Shown here: one piece after another, positions 54,495-63,861 of the stretch | How the letters are laid out: every line of letters starts with the position of its first letter | Numbering within the stretch: the stretch's first letter is position 1 | Made by a program: the position numbers and the translations under genes | Notes under the pieces: model-generated | What the model saw: the letters and a program-made list of their open reading frames with translations, nothing else | What the model was told of the DNA's origin: nothing | Database searches by the model: none | NCBI RefSeq assembly: GCF_020748185.1 | Contig: NZ_JAHZMO010000001.1 | Coordinates: 124,001-188,000, forward strand | DNA from: Terrisporobacter petrolearius | GTDB taxonomy: Bacteria > Bacillota > Clostridia > Peptostreptococcales > Peptostreptococcaceae | DNA: 64,000 bases | Reading direction: 5' to 3'

Positions 54495-55256
54495 ATGTAC
54501 AATATATTACGTACTAGCACATCTGGTATGATTGCAAATCAAGAAAAAATAAATATTGCATCTAATAATATAGTAAACTCTCAAACAACAGGTTATAAAA
54601 AATTAGATGTAGGATTTTTAGACTTATATACAAAATCCTTAGAGAGTAATTATAATCCTCATAGTTCAAATGGTAGTTTGACAGGTACAGGGACAAAAAT
54701 AGCAGAAGCAACTAGGAATATGGTTCAAGGTCCTTTGAAAAATACTGGTATAAATACTAATTTAGCAATAGATGGTGAGGGTTATTTTTGCCTGATTCGA
54801 CCTGATGGGAGCCATTGTCTTACAAGAAATGGAGATTTTAGTTTAGATGCAAATGGAACCTTAGTGGATGCAAATGGTAATAGAGTAGATATTACATACG
54901 CTAATGGATACAATAGAGGAAATGTTGATTTATCAGATGGAAAATTAAATATAAATAAAGAAGGACAAATATACCTAGACGACAAAATGGTGGGAAGAAT
55001 TAATTTATATGTTACAGAAGGTACAAATGATTTGATTTCAGTTGGTGATAGTTTATTTGCTTTAAAAGAGGGAGCAAATATGTATGCATATAATGAAGCA
55101 GATATTAGACAGGGACATGTTGAAATGTCTAATGTGAATTTATCAAGTGAAATGACTGACTTAATTACGGTACAAAGAGCCTTTCAATTTAATAGTAAAG
55201 GCATACAGGCTGTAGATGATATGTGGAGTATGATTAATAATCTTCAATCAAGATAA
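54495..55256 (+). CDS. flgG: Flagellar distal rod protein FlgG
   Basis: A 253-residue axial protein: LRTSTSGMIANQEKINIASNNIVNSQTTGYKKLDVGFLDL, INTNLAIDGEGYFCLIRPDGSHCLTRNGDFSLDANGTLVDANGN, and the C-terminal GHVEMSNVNLSSEMTDLITVQRAFQFNSKGIQAVDDMWSMINNL, the FlgG pattern. Confidence 0.9.
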   Translation: MYNILRTSTSGMIANQEKINIASNNIVNSQTTGYKKLDVGFLDLYTKSLESNYNPHSSNGSLTGTGTKIAEATRNMVQGPLKNTGINTNLAIDGEGYFCLIRPDGSHCLTRNGDFSLDANGTLVDANGNRVDITYANGYNRGNVDLSDGKLNINKEGQIYLDDKMVGRINLYVTEGTNDLISVGDSLFALKEGANMYAYNEADIRQGHVEMSNVNLSSEMTDLITVQRAFQFNSKGIQAVDDMWSMINNLQSR

Positions 55257-55277
55257 GAAAGGTAAAAGGAAAATACT

Positions 55278-56165
55278 ATGGTACAGGATATAAAAAAATA
55301 TGATTTTAAAAAACCTCAAAGATATTCTTCCGACAATATGAGATTCGTATCTGTTATCGCAGAGGAATTTTGTAAAAATATTAATATATTTATGAATTAT
55401 GAATTAAAACAAAAAGATATAGTTTGTAAGGTAGAAAAGATAGAACAAACAAACTATGAAGAATTTACAAACATGGTAACTTCTGATTCTGTTATAGTAG
55501 AACATGCAATTCAGCCTTTAGTAAGTGGTCTTATATATCAAATAGATAAAGGTATAGCTCTTACTTTTATAGATTGTATGTTAGGTGGAGATGGTAAATT
55601 TGACGATTATACTAGGGAACTTACAGAAATTGATAAGCAGTTAATTCATCATGCTAGTGAAAATTTTTTGACGAAACTTCATGTAGTTGAAGGATGTGAA
55701 TACAGAGAAGTTTTAGAGGTTCACTTAAACCTTGGCTCTAGTAAAAAATATCCAGTAAGTGAGTCAGTTTTAATTGCTCACATGAAAATGATGCATGATG
55801 ATAAAGAAGTAGGAAAAATGAGATTTTGTAAGCCATATAGCTGTATGGAACCAATATTACCACAATTAGAAACAAAAAAACTTTTTAAAAGTAAAAATAT
55901 TGATTATGACTTTGAATTTACAAATGCAATATATAATAATGTTTACGCTGCTAGTACAGATATTGTAGCCCTATTAGGTAAATCAGAGATTAAGGTTCAG
56001 GAATTACTAGACTTAAACGTTGGAGATGTAATAAAGTTAGATTCCAAAATAGAGGAAGAAATAGAACTTTATATTGCAGGATCAAAATCTTTTAAATGTA
56101 AACCAGGCTTAATAGAAAATAAAAGAGGTGTGGTAATTGTTGATAGCATTGGTAAGGAGGAATAA
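55278..56165 (+). CDS. fliM: Motor switch protein FliM
   Basis: A 295-residue protein. The middle CheC-like domain (VEHAIQPLVSGLIYQIDKGIALTFIDCMLGGDGKFDDYTRELTEIDKQLIHHASENFLTKL, with the G-G and E-x-x-x-x-E-x-x-L motif) and a C-terminal SpoA domain (DLNVGDVIKLDSKIEEEIELYIAGSKSFKCKPGLIENKRGVVIVD) are intact. The N-terminal CheY-binding stretch (LSQxEIDxLL) is not visible, so CheY-P binding may differ. Confidence 0.88.
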   Translation: MVQDIKKYDFKKPQRYSSDNMRFVSVIAEEFCKNINIFMNYELKQKDIVCKVEKIEQTNYEEFTNMVTSDSVIVEHAIQPLVSGLIYQIDKGIALTFIDCMLGGDGKFDDYTRELTEIDKQLIHHASENFLTKLHVVEGCEYREVLEVHLNLGSSKKYPVSESVLIAHMKMMHDDKEVGKMRFCKPYSCMEPILPQLETKKLFKSKNIDYDFEFTNAIYNNVYAASTDIVALLGKSEIKVQELLDLNVGDVIKLDSKIEEEIELYIAGSKSFKCKPGLIENKRGVVIVDSIGKEE

Positions 56166-56168
56166 AGT

Positions 56169-56432
56169 ATGGCAGAAAATTTTGATAGAGTTTTAGATAT
56201 AGAATTAGAGATAAGCACAGTATTAGGAAGAACGAAGATGACATTAAAGGATGTTTTTGAGCTTACAAAAGGATCTTTAATAGAGTTAGATACACTAGAA
56301 AATCAGGAACTTGAGATATTTGTAAATGGAAGAAAAATTGGTTATGGAGAGGCTGTGATCGTAGATCAAAATTTTGGGATAAGAATAACAAGTATTCTAG
56401 GAGAAGAAGAGCTTGTTAAAACTTTAGAATAA
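56169..56432 (+). CDS. fliN: Motor switch protein FliN
   Basis: An 87-residue single SpoA domain: DRVLDIELEISTVLGRTKMTLKDVFELTKGSLIELDTLENQELEIFVNGRKIGYGEAVIVDQNFGIRITSIL, the canonical FliN sequence. Three bases after fliM with AAGGAGGAA in between. This is the C-ring FliN; the copy at 15766 is more diverged. Confidence 0.96.
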   Translation: MAENFDRVLDIELEISTVLGRTKMTLKDVFELTKGSLIELDTLENQELEIFVNGRKIGYGEAVIVDQNFGIRITSILGEEELVKTLE

Positions 56433-56460
56433 TATCTACATAGCAAAGGATGGAAAATTT

Positions 56461-57591
56461 ATGGCGAAAATGTTAAAGAGTAAATATAATAGTACAGGTG
56501 AACGATGTGTAGATGCTTGTTTAAATTATGGAGAACTTAGATATGTTAATAAAGATGGATCGCCTATAAAGATAGAAATACCTTGTGACAAATATGAAGA
56601 AGCTATAAGTGATTTCTTGGAAAGAATTAAAGAGGGTTTGACTGTAGATCCGGATATAGATCCAAGTAAAGTTTTAAAGAGGGGTACTATAACATATAAT
56701 CAAGCAAAAGATATATCATATGAAGGAAAAATTAAGGGAATAGAGATATTTACGATAGATGAAAGTATAGAGTGTGAACATATTCTAGGAATATCTGGTA
56801 GTATAGAGTACGCTTTAGCAATATGGAATGGAGATAGCAAAGAAAGTGCATTAAAAAAATCAATAATAAGAGCCACTACAGTGTATGGTGAAGATTTTAT
56901 AAAGGAGTTAGAGTTAACTGATATAATAGGTGAGGATGAATGTAGTAGATTTTGTGACAAAATTAACTACTTAAAAAAAGTAAATAATTTAGATTTATAT
57001 AAACCATTAGATGTTATGATAGATGATGATATTGGTGAAGATGATGACTTAAAAACAAAGAAAAAACTAATGAAAAATATAAAAACAGCCTCATTAATTG
57101 GAGGATTAACATTAGCAATTATAATAATACAGATAATAACTAATGGTGGCACATTTAAGGATAATCTATATTTATTTTTACCTATTTTTATAATATCTTT
57201 TGCAATGAGTATATTAGTAGTATTTTATTTAAAGATAAGTAAATATATAACTGAGCAATATGCTAAAAATAAAGGCCAAACAATAATGGAAATGTTTAAT
57301 GAAGAGCTGGAAAGAATAACATATGATAATATATTAACGGAAAAAGAATGCAAAGTTATTTTACATAATATAACTAAAGGAGAAATTTCAAAACTATTGT
57401 CAGAAATGAAAGGTAGTGTAAATAAAAAAGTATCATGTAATGCATTAGTAAAAAATGAAACACGATTTGTATTAGATGAAAGAAAAAGTATTATATTGCC
57501 AAGTGAGATTGAAGTTAAAAAATGTATGGAAAAGTTTATGCTTTCGTATAAAGAAAAATTTAGCAAAGAGGAAACTGTAAAAACTACTTAA
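56461..57591 (+). CDS. Unrecognised membrane protein at the end of the early flagellar operon
   Basis: A 376-residue protein of unknown family. Residues 1-190 are soluble and contain HILGISGSIEYALAIWNGDSKESALKKS. An acidic linker (DDDIGEDDDLKTKKK, about 187-202) precedes two membrane helices at about 207-226 and 234-252. The C-terminal about 120 residues are helical and charged. AAAGGATGG precedes the ATG, 28 bases after fliN, and a terminator follows, so it is the last gene of the operon. It may be a flagellar accessory or an unrelated passenger. Confidence 0.6.
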   Translation: MAKMLKSKYNSTGERCVDACLNYGELRYVNKDGSPIKIEIPCDKYEEAISDFLERIKEGLTVDPDIDPSKVLKRGTITYNQAKDISYEGKIKGIEIFTIDESIECEHILGISGSIEYALAIWNGDSKESALKKSIIRATTVYGEDFIKELELTDIIGEDECSRFCDKINYLKKVNNLDLYKPLDVMIDDDIGEDDDLKTKKKLMKNIKTASLIGGLTLAIIIIQIITNGGTFKDNLYLFLPIFIISFAMSILVVFYLKISKYITEQYAKNKGQTIMEMFNEELERITYDNILTEKECKVILHNITKGEISKLLSEMKGSVNKKVSCNALVKNETRFVLDERKSIILPSEIEVKKCMEKFMLSYKEKFSKEETVKTT

Positions 57592-57596
57592 ATAAT

Positions 57597-57640
57597 AAAG
57601 TGTATAAGTAAAGTAAAATTTAACTTATACACTTTTTTAG
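57597..57640 (+). terminator. Terminator of the early flagellar operon
   Basis: A 13-bp perfect stem (57597-57609 with 57623-57635), 13-base loop, then a T run. Confidence 0.88.
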
Positions 57641-57670
57641 TAAAAAAATATTTTTATTGAAAATTGGTGT

Positions 57671-57698
57671 TAAATAAATTGAAAAGTATCCGTAGTAT
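57671..57698 (+). promoter_or_regulatory. SigD-type promoter of the first MCP gene
   Basis: TAAA at 57671-57674, 14 bases, then TCCGTAGTA from 57689. Located about 60 bases before the start codon, just after the operon terminator. Confidence 0.65.
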
Positions 57699-57754
57699 TA
57701 ATAAATAAAATAATAAGGTAAATAAATTTTGACAAGAATTATGGGGGAGAAAAA

Positions 57755-59470
57755 ATGAATAGAAGATTTACAAACTTAAAAATTGGGAAAAAAATGGTTT
57801 TGAGTTTTGGAATGTTATTAATAGCTTTCGCAATTATAGGCACATTATCTTTGAGGAATCTAAGAGTAATAGGGGGACATACAGTTGATTTATTTGAAGG
57901 ACCATATCAATTGACAAATGAAGCAATGGCAATTAGAAGAGGTATTACTTCTGTTGATCAAAATATAGCTTATGCATTGGTTGAAAAAGATATTTCAAAC
58001 TTTGAAGCACCTATTAGTGAATTTTTTAATGGTTTATATGAAAGAATAGAGAAAATAAAAAGTAATCCTAAAGCAGATGTTGACTTAGCTAAAAAATTAG
58101 AAACTTCAGTTGGAAATTTTCAACAAGAATATGAAAAAATAAAGGGCGTTATAAATGATGGGAATACAAAAACAATAAATAAATTAATTGTTGATGAAAA
58201 GAGCGATTATTTTTTAGCTTATATGGATGTGGCAGAAAATGCAGAAAATCTTTACAATAGTGAAATGGAAAAAGGAATTTTATTCAAAGAGAATGTTAAT
58301 AAAAAGGTAAGAAAAGTTTGGACAATATGCGTAGTAATGTCTGTATGTACTATTATAGGTGCTATATTAATAGGTATATATATTACAAGAAAAATAAGAC
58401 AGCCTATTGAAGAATTAGAAATTGCAGCAAATAAAATGTCACTAGGTGATTTTGATATTGAGATAGACTATGAATCAGAAGATGAACTAGGAAGTTTATC
58501 TAATAGTATGTTGAAAATGAGTAATGAAACAAAGGCTATAATTGATGATGTGGTTAATGTACTAAAAGAAATTGCATCAGGTAATTTTGATGTTGAACCT
58601 AAAATAGAATATATTGGCGTATTTAATAATATTGAAAAATCTTTAGCTCACATTACTAATGAATTAAGTGATACAATGTCACAAATAAATGTAGCATCAG
58701 ACCAAGTTCAATCAGCATCAGATCAAGTTGCAAGTGGAGCACAAATGTTATCACAAGGTACTACAGAGCAGGCAGGATCAATAGAAGAGCTATCTGCGAC
58801 TATAGCTGAGATATCAAATCAAGTAAAAGAAACAGCAAAAAATGCACAAGAAGCAAATGTATTGTATACAGATGCAGGTAGAGAAGTAAAAGATGGTAAT
58901 GAAAAGATGAAGAATATGATTGTTGCCATGGATGAAATATCATCTACATCAAATGAAATAGGAAGAATAATAAAAACAATTGATGATATAGCTTTCCAAA
59001 CTAATATATTGGCATTAAATGCAGCGGTAGAAGCAGCTAGGGCAGGAGAAGCAGGTAAGGGATTTGCAGTAGTGGCAGATGAAGTTAGAAATCTAGCAGA
59101 AAAATCAGCACAAGCAGCTAAAAATACTTCAACACTAATAGAGAATTCTATAAATGCAGTTGAAAATGGTACTAGTATAGTTGATAATACATCCCAATCT
59201 TTACAAAGAATATTGGATAAAACTAATAAAGTAGTTTCTTTACTTGATAGAATAGCAAAAGGATCTGAAGAAGAATCAGATGCCATTAATCAAGTTACTT
59301 TAGGATTGGAACAAATTTCAGCAGTAGTTCAAACAAACTCAGCAACAAGTGAGGAAAGTGCGGCTGCAAGTGAAGAACTAAGTGGACAAGCTCAAATATT
59401 AAAATCTTTAATAGATGATTTTAATTTAAAAAACAAAAACGATGATACAGTTTTAGATTTTAATATTTAA
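57755..59470 (+). CDS. Methyl-accepting chemotaxis protein (first of a pair)
   Basis: A 571-residue receptor. Helix 1 spans about 14-32, then a helical extracellular four-helix-bundle sensor (to about 187), helix 2 at about 189-211, HAMP (RKIRQPIEELEIAANKMSLGDFDIEI), and a long cytoplasmic coiled coil with the signalling tip [43 protein letters not shown] near 408-450. There is no CheB/CheR tether pentapeptide. GGGGGAG precedes the ATG. The sensor gives no clue to the ligand. Confidence 0.94.
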   Translation: MNRRFTNLKIGKKMVLSFGMLLIAFAIIGTLSLRNLRVIGGHTVDLFEGPYQLTNEAMAIRRGITSVDQNIAYALVEKDISNFEAPISEFFNGLYERIEKIKSNPKADVDLAKKLETSVGNFQQEYEKIKGVINDGNTKTINKLIVDEKSDYFLAYMDVAENAENLYNSEMEKGILFKENVNKKVRKVWTICVVMSVCTIIGAILIGIYITRKIRQPIEELEIAANKMSLGDFDIEIDYESEDELGSLSNSMLKMSNETKAIIDDVVNVLKEIASGNFDVEPKIEYIGVFNNIEKSLAHITNELSDTMSQINVASDQVQSASDQVASGAQMLSQGTTEQAGSIEELSATIAEISNQVKETAKNAQEANVLYTDAGREVKDGNEKMKNMIVAMDEISSTSNEIGRIIKTIDDIAFQTNILALNAAVEAARAGEAGKGFAVVADEVRNLAEKSAQAAKNTSTLIENSINAVENGTSIVDNTSQSLQRILDKTNKVVSLLDRIAKGSEEESDAINQVTLGLEQISAVVQTNSATSEESAAASEELSGQAQILKSLIDDFNLKNKNDDTVLDFNI

Positions 59471-59512
59471 ATATTATAACTAATTAGAATCTTAAATACA
59501 TTTATTTATAAT

Positions 59513-59556
59513 AAAAAAGCTGGTTTCTTAATTAATGGAGAAATCAGCTTTTTGCG
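59513..59556 (+). terminator. Terminator of the first MCP gene
   Basis: AAAAAGCTG-G-TTTCT pairs with AGAAA-T-CAGCTTTTT (59514-59528 with 59539-59553, one mismatch). T-run included in the stem. Confidence 0.82.
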
Positions 59557-59609
59557 TTGACTTAACAGCCAACAATAAAATTTTTATATATAGTTGTTTA
59601 TTATTTTAA

Positions 59610-59637
59610 TAAAGTAAATTATGATTTTTCCGTATAT
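59610..59637 (+). promoter_or_regulatory. SigD-type promoter of the second MCP gene
   Basis: TAAA at 59610-59613, 15 bases, then TCCGTATAT from 59629, about 50 bases upstream of the start codon. Confidence 0.75.
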
Positions 59638-59685
59638 TATAAAAGGTTTACAATTGTAGAGGAAAAAGTTATGGAGGAATAAATT

Positions 59686-61458
59686 ATGAAACAATTTAGT
59701 TTAAAAGAATTTGATTTTAAAGAGATGAAAATTGGGAAAAGATTGGGAATGGCATTTGCTATTGTACTTATAATGTCGACTTTAGCGTGTCTTTATACTT
59801 TAAACAATTTAAAGAAAGCTGGAGAAATGTCACATAATATTTATGCAGGTCCCTATCAACTCACAAATCAATCTATGGGAATACGTAGAGATTTAGTATC
59901 AATATCAAGACAAATTAATGAGGCGTTTGCGAATAAGGAACATGAAGAGCCAAGAAAAATAATTTTAAATGATTTTGAAAGCATAAGTGAACGAATAGAA
60001 ATAATTAATAATACACCTACAACAAATAGTGTGATAAAAGAAGATGTAAAAAAATTAGAAAAAGAAATAAGCTTAGTTAAAGAAGAATATGAAAAAATTT
60101 ATAAAGCCACACAAAAAGAAAATTTTAGTGGGTTATTAGCTGATATTGATTCTAGTAGATATTCAACTTTATTTAACAGTTGTACTCAAAGTTCTGTTAA
60201 TATTTATGATGAAGCTGAAAAGATAGCTAAAGAATACGATAGTATGGTGTCAAGTAGTATAAAAAAAGCAGCAATAATAGCACTGGTACTTTTATTAATA
60301 GCAGTTGGTATTGGTATAGTAGTATGTATAAAAATTACAAAGAGAATTAAAGAACCAATTGAAGAAATAGAAATAGCTGCAAACAAAATGGCTGAAGGTG
60401 ATTTTAATATAGATATAACTTATGAATCACAAGATGAATTGGGAGTATTATCTGAAAGTATGCGTAAGATGAGTAAGGAAATAAACGTAGTTGTTGAAGA
60501 TGCTGTTGACATATTAAATGAAGTTTCCACAGGTAACTTTAATATAGAACCTAAGGTAAAATATGTTGGAGTATTTAGCCATATTGAAAATTCTTTAAAT
60601 AAAATTACAAATGAGCTAAGTGATACAATGTCACAAATATTTGCAGCATCACAAGAGGTTGAGACAGCATCAGAACAAGTGGCAAGTGGAGCACAAATGT
60701 TATCACAAGGGACAACGGAGCAAGCTGGTGCCATAGAAGAATTATCAGCTACAATAGTTGAAATATCTAATAAAATTAAAAATACAGCAAAAAATGCAGG
60801 GGATGCTAACGAGCTTTCTATAAGTGCAGGACAAGAAGTGGAAGAAGGAAATGGTAAAATGAAGGAAATGGTAAATGCTATGGAAAAAATATCCTTTACA
60901 TCTAATGAAATAGGAAGAATAATAAAAACAATAGATGATATAGCATTCCAAACAAATATATTAGCATTAAATGCAGCGGTTGAAGCAGCAAGAGCAGGTG
61001 AAGCTGGTAAAGGATTTGCAGTGGTAGCAGATGAGGTTAGAAATCTGGCAGCAAAATCAGCAGAAGCAGCAAAAAATACAGCAACATTAATAGAAAATTC
61101 TATAAAGGCAGTGGATAATGGAAGTTTAATAGTTGATAATACAGCAGAGTCACTACAAAGAATAATAGATAAAATTTATCAAGTTATTGTTTTAATAGAT
61201 GATATCGCAAAAGCATCAGATGAAGAAGCAAATGCAATTACTCAAGTAACTTTAGGAGTAGAACAAATTTCACAAGTAGTTCAAACAAACTCAGCAACAA
61301 GTGAGGAAAGTGCAGCCGCAAGTGAAGAATTAAGTGGACAGGCTCAATTATTAAAATCACATATTGATAGATTTAATTTAAAAGAAGATTCTAATTTTCA
61401 GGATACTATAAATTTCCAAGACGATTTAAATATAAATAACAACTCACTAAATTTCTAA
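59686..61458 (+). CDS. Methyl-accepting chemotaxis protein (second of a pair)
   Basis: A 590-residue receptor, clearly a paralogue of the preceding one. An extra N-terminal cytoplasmic segment ([19 protein letters not shown]), helix 1 at about 23-42, a four-helix sensor, helix 2 at about 190-212, HAMP ([26 protein letters not shown]), and an almost identical signalling tip ([44 protein letters not shown]). The two sensors share the GPYQLTNxxMxIRR segment, so they may sense related ligands. Its own SigD-type promoter and GGAGG. Confidence 0.94.
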   Translation: MKQFSLKEFDFKEMKIGKRLGMAFAIVLIMSTLACLYTLNNLKKAGEMSHNIYAGPYQLTNQSMGIRRDLVSISRQINEAFANKEHEEPRKIILNDFESISERIEIINNTPTTNSVIKEDVKKLEKEISLVKEEYEKIYKATQKENFSGLLADIDSSRYSTLFNSCTQSSVNIYDEAEKIAKEYDSMVSSSIKKAAIIALVLLLIAVGIGIVVCIKITKRIKEPIEEIEIAANKMAEGDFNIDITYESQDELGVLSESMRKMSKEINVVVEDAVDILNEVSTGNFNIEPKVKYVGVFSHIENSLNKITNELSDTMSQIFAASQEVETASEQVASGAQMLSQGTTEQAGAIEELSATIVEISNKIKNTAKNAGDANELSISAGQEVEEGNGKMKEMVNAMEKISFTSNEIGRIIKTIDDIAFQTNILALNAAVEAARAGEAGKGFAVVADEVRNLAAKSAEAAKNTATLIENSIKAVDNGSLIVDNTAESLQRIIDKIYQVIVLIDDIAKASDEEANAITQVTLGVEQISQVVQTNSATSEESAAASEELSGQAQLLKSHIDRFNLKEDSNFQDTINFQDDLNINNNSLNF

Positions 61459-61536
61459 AAATATTTTAGATATTAATATAAAAATTAGAAAACTAAAATT
61501 GATTTAAATACTGATAAAGTAATTTATTTATAAAAC

Positions 61537-61564
61537 TAAAGAATAAAATTGTTTATCCGTATAG
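61537..61564 (+). promoter_or_regulatory. SigD-type promoter of the cheA operon
   Basis: TAAA at 61537-61540, 15 bases, then TCCGTATAG from 61556. It lies 110 bases before the cheA start, in a 216-base gap that otherwise shows no gene and no clear terminator. Confidence 0.75.
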
Positions 61565-61674
61565 TATATAAATGAATTATGAGAAAAGATTATATTTAAT
61601 TTGATTTAATAGTTGTATTAAATAACAATGAAAAAATTAAACCTATTAAATTTTTATTATAAAAGGAGACAGAT

Positions 61675-63831
61675 ATGAGTGGAATAGATTCTATGAATGA
61701 ATTTTATGTGCAAGAAAATATGCAGCTATTAGAGCAATTAGAAGAAATTTTACTTGTAGATCATTCAGATACTGGAGGATTGGCGAAGGAAGAAATAGAA
61801 GAAATTTTTAGGGCTATGCATACGATAAAAGGTTCTTCTGCCATGATGGGATATGATAGTTTAACAACTCTAACACATTGTATAGAAGATGTATTTGATG
61901 AAATACGTAAAGGACTTGAGGTTTCTGCTGAAAAATGGGAACAAATAATAGATGTTGTATTACTAATTATTGATTTTCTTAAAGAAGAAATTTCTAATAT
62001 TCAGCAGGGGTTGCTTCCAGAATCGAGTATAGATGAGCTACACGATAAAGTTTTAAACTTATTGAAAGATAATGAAAAAGACAGTGATGAAAGTACATTA
62101 GATATGGACTTTAATTTAGTTGAAGAAGATATAAATCATCAAACTAAAGAGGATAATGATGAAAGTGAACTAATAGGCAGTGAAAAAAAATATTGCATAA
62201 AAGTGTTATTTGAAAATGGGTGTGGAATGGAAGGTATAAGGGCACTTGGTGTAACAACATCAATAGAAGACTTATGTACTATAAATGAAACTATACCTGC
62301 AGATTTAATGGGAGATTGTGATGAAGAAATAATTAAAGATGGATTTACAATGTATGTAAAAACTGAAAATGATAAATCTGCCTTAGAAAAATGTCTTCAA
62401 GAAACAATGTTTTTAAAGACTTTACAAATTACTGAAGTTTCTAAATCTGCAAATAAAGTAGAAGAAATTGAAGAAGTTGATGAAGTTAATTTAAAGCCTG
62501 ATGAAGAAGTAGAAATTGCTACTGATACTAAAGAGAAAGAAGTAGAAATTGTAGAAAAAAGTACTGAAATAAATAAAATTAATGAAGATTTAAAGAGCAA
62601 TAAAGATAATACTAAAGAAGTTGAAAGTAATAAAAAAGATAAAGTAAGTCATACAAAAAAAGAAAATAAAAATAGCTATTTAACAGTTAATATAGACAAG
62701 ATAGATAGTCTTATGAATTTAGTAGGAGAAATAGTAACAACTGAATCTATGGTTGAAAAACAATCTCAATTAGAAAATTTTGATCCAGATAATTTTGAAA
62801 AACAAGCAAGAAGACTACATCAGTTAACTAATGAATTACAAGATGTTGTCATGTCTATTCGTATGGTACCTATATCATCAACTTTTACTAAAATGCAAAG
62901 AGTAGTAAGAGATATGAGTAAGAAAACTGGTAAAAAGGTTGATTTGGTTTTAATAGGAGAACAAACAGAAGTAGACAAAAATATATTAGAAAATATATCA
63001 GATCCTTTAATGCATATGGTAAGAAATAGTATGGATCACGGTATTGAAACTCCAGAGGAAAGAAAAAACACAACAAAACCAGAAAAAGCAACTGTAACAT
63101 TAGAAGCAAAAAATACTGGTGGAGATATTCTAATAATAATAAAAGATGATGGAAGAGGATTAAATAAAGAAACAATTGTTAATAAAGCAATTGAAAAAGG
63201 AGTAACTAGCAAGAGTATTAATGAAATTAGTGATAAAGAAGCATACAATTTCATATTAGCACCAGGATTTTCTACAAAAGAAGCTGTAACTGAGTATTCA
63301 GGTAGAGGGGTAGGTATGGATGTTGTCTATACAAATATTCGTAAGTTAAGAGGTTCTATTAGTATAGATAGTGAGTATGGAAAAGGAACTACATTTACAA
63401 TACGTATTCCGCTGACATTAGCCATAGTAGATGGTATGAAAATTAAAAATGATGATGAAACATATATTATTCCTTCACTTAACATAAAAGAAGTATTTAG
63501 GTATGGAGCTTATGATATTGTTGAAAACCCAAATGGAGAAGAACATAGTATCATAAGGGGAAATTGTTATAAAATTTGTAGATTATCAAAAATTTTAGGG
63601 TTAAGTGATATAAAAAAAGAAGATGGAATTATGATTTTAGTAGAATCTGAGATGGGTAATATCTGCTTAATTGTAGATAGTATTTTAGGACAGCAACAAG
63701 TTGTAATCAAACCAATACCTACAATACTAACTCAATTTACAGGAGTACAATCCTATTTGGCAGGATGTTCTATTTTAGAAGATGGCTCTATTAGTCTTAT
63801 ACTAGATGTTAATGCTATGATACATAGATAG
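61675..63831 (+). CDS. cheA: Chemotaxis histidine kinase CheA
   Basis: A 718-residue protein. Hpt domain with phospho-accepting His49 (RAMHTIKGSSAMMGYDSL); P2-like region about 175-250; a Glu/Lys-rich linker (about 255-335); dimerisation (SYLTVNIDKIDSLMNLVGEIVTTESMVEKQ); ATPase (DPLMHMVRNSMDHGIETPEERK, DDGRGLNKE, GRGVGMDVVYTNIRKLRG); C-terminal CheW-like domain (LAIVDGMKIKNDDETYIIPSLNIKEVFR). It takes signals from the MCPs and phosphorylates CheY/CheB. AAAGGAGAC precedes the ATG. Confidence 0.97.
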   Translation: MSGIDSMNEFYVQENMQLLEQLEEILLVDHSDTGGLAKEEIEEIFRAMHTIKGSSAMMGYDSLTTLTHCIEDVFDEIRKGLEVSAEKWEQIIDVVLLIIDFLKEEISNIQQGLLPESSIDELHDKVLNLLKDNEKDSDESTLDMDFNLVEEDINHQTKEDNDESELIGSEKKYCIKVLFENGCGMEGIRALGVTTSIEDLCTINETIPADLMGDCDEEIIKDGFTMYVKTENDKSALEKCLQETMFLKTLQITEVSKSANKVEEIEEVDEVNLKPDEEVEIATDTKEKEVEIVEKSTEINKINEDLKSNKDNTKEVESNKKDKVSHTKKENKNSYLTVNIDKIDSLMNLVGEIVTTESMVEKQSQLENFDPDNFEKQARRLHQLTNELQDVVMSIRMVPISSTFTKMQRVVRDMSKKTGKKVDLVLIGEQTEVDKNILENISDPLMHMVRNSMDHGIETPEERKNTTKPEKATVTLEAKNTGGDILIIIKDDGRGLNKETIVNKAIEKGVTSKSINEISDKEAYNFILAPGFSTKEAVTEYSGRGVGMDVVYTNIRKLRGSISIDSEYGKGTTFTIRIPLTLAIVDGMKIKNDDETYIIPSLNIKEVFRYGAYDIVENPNGEEHSIIRGNCYKICRLSKILGLSDIKKEDGIMILVESEMGNICLIVDSILGQQQVVIKPIPTILTQFTGVQSYLAGCSILEDGSISLILDVNAMIHR

Positions 63832-63861
63832 GATATACTAATACAAAAGGAGAAAGAGGAA

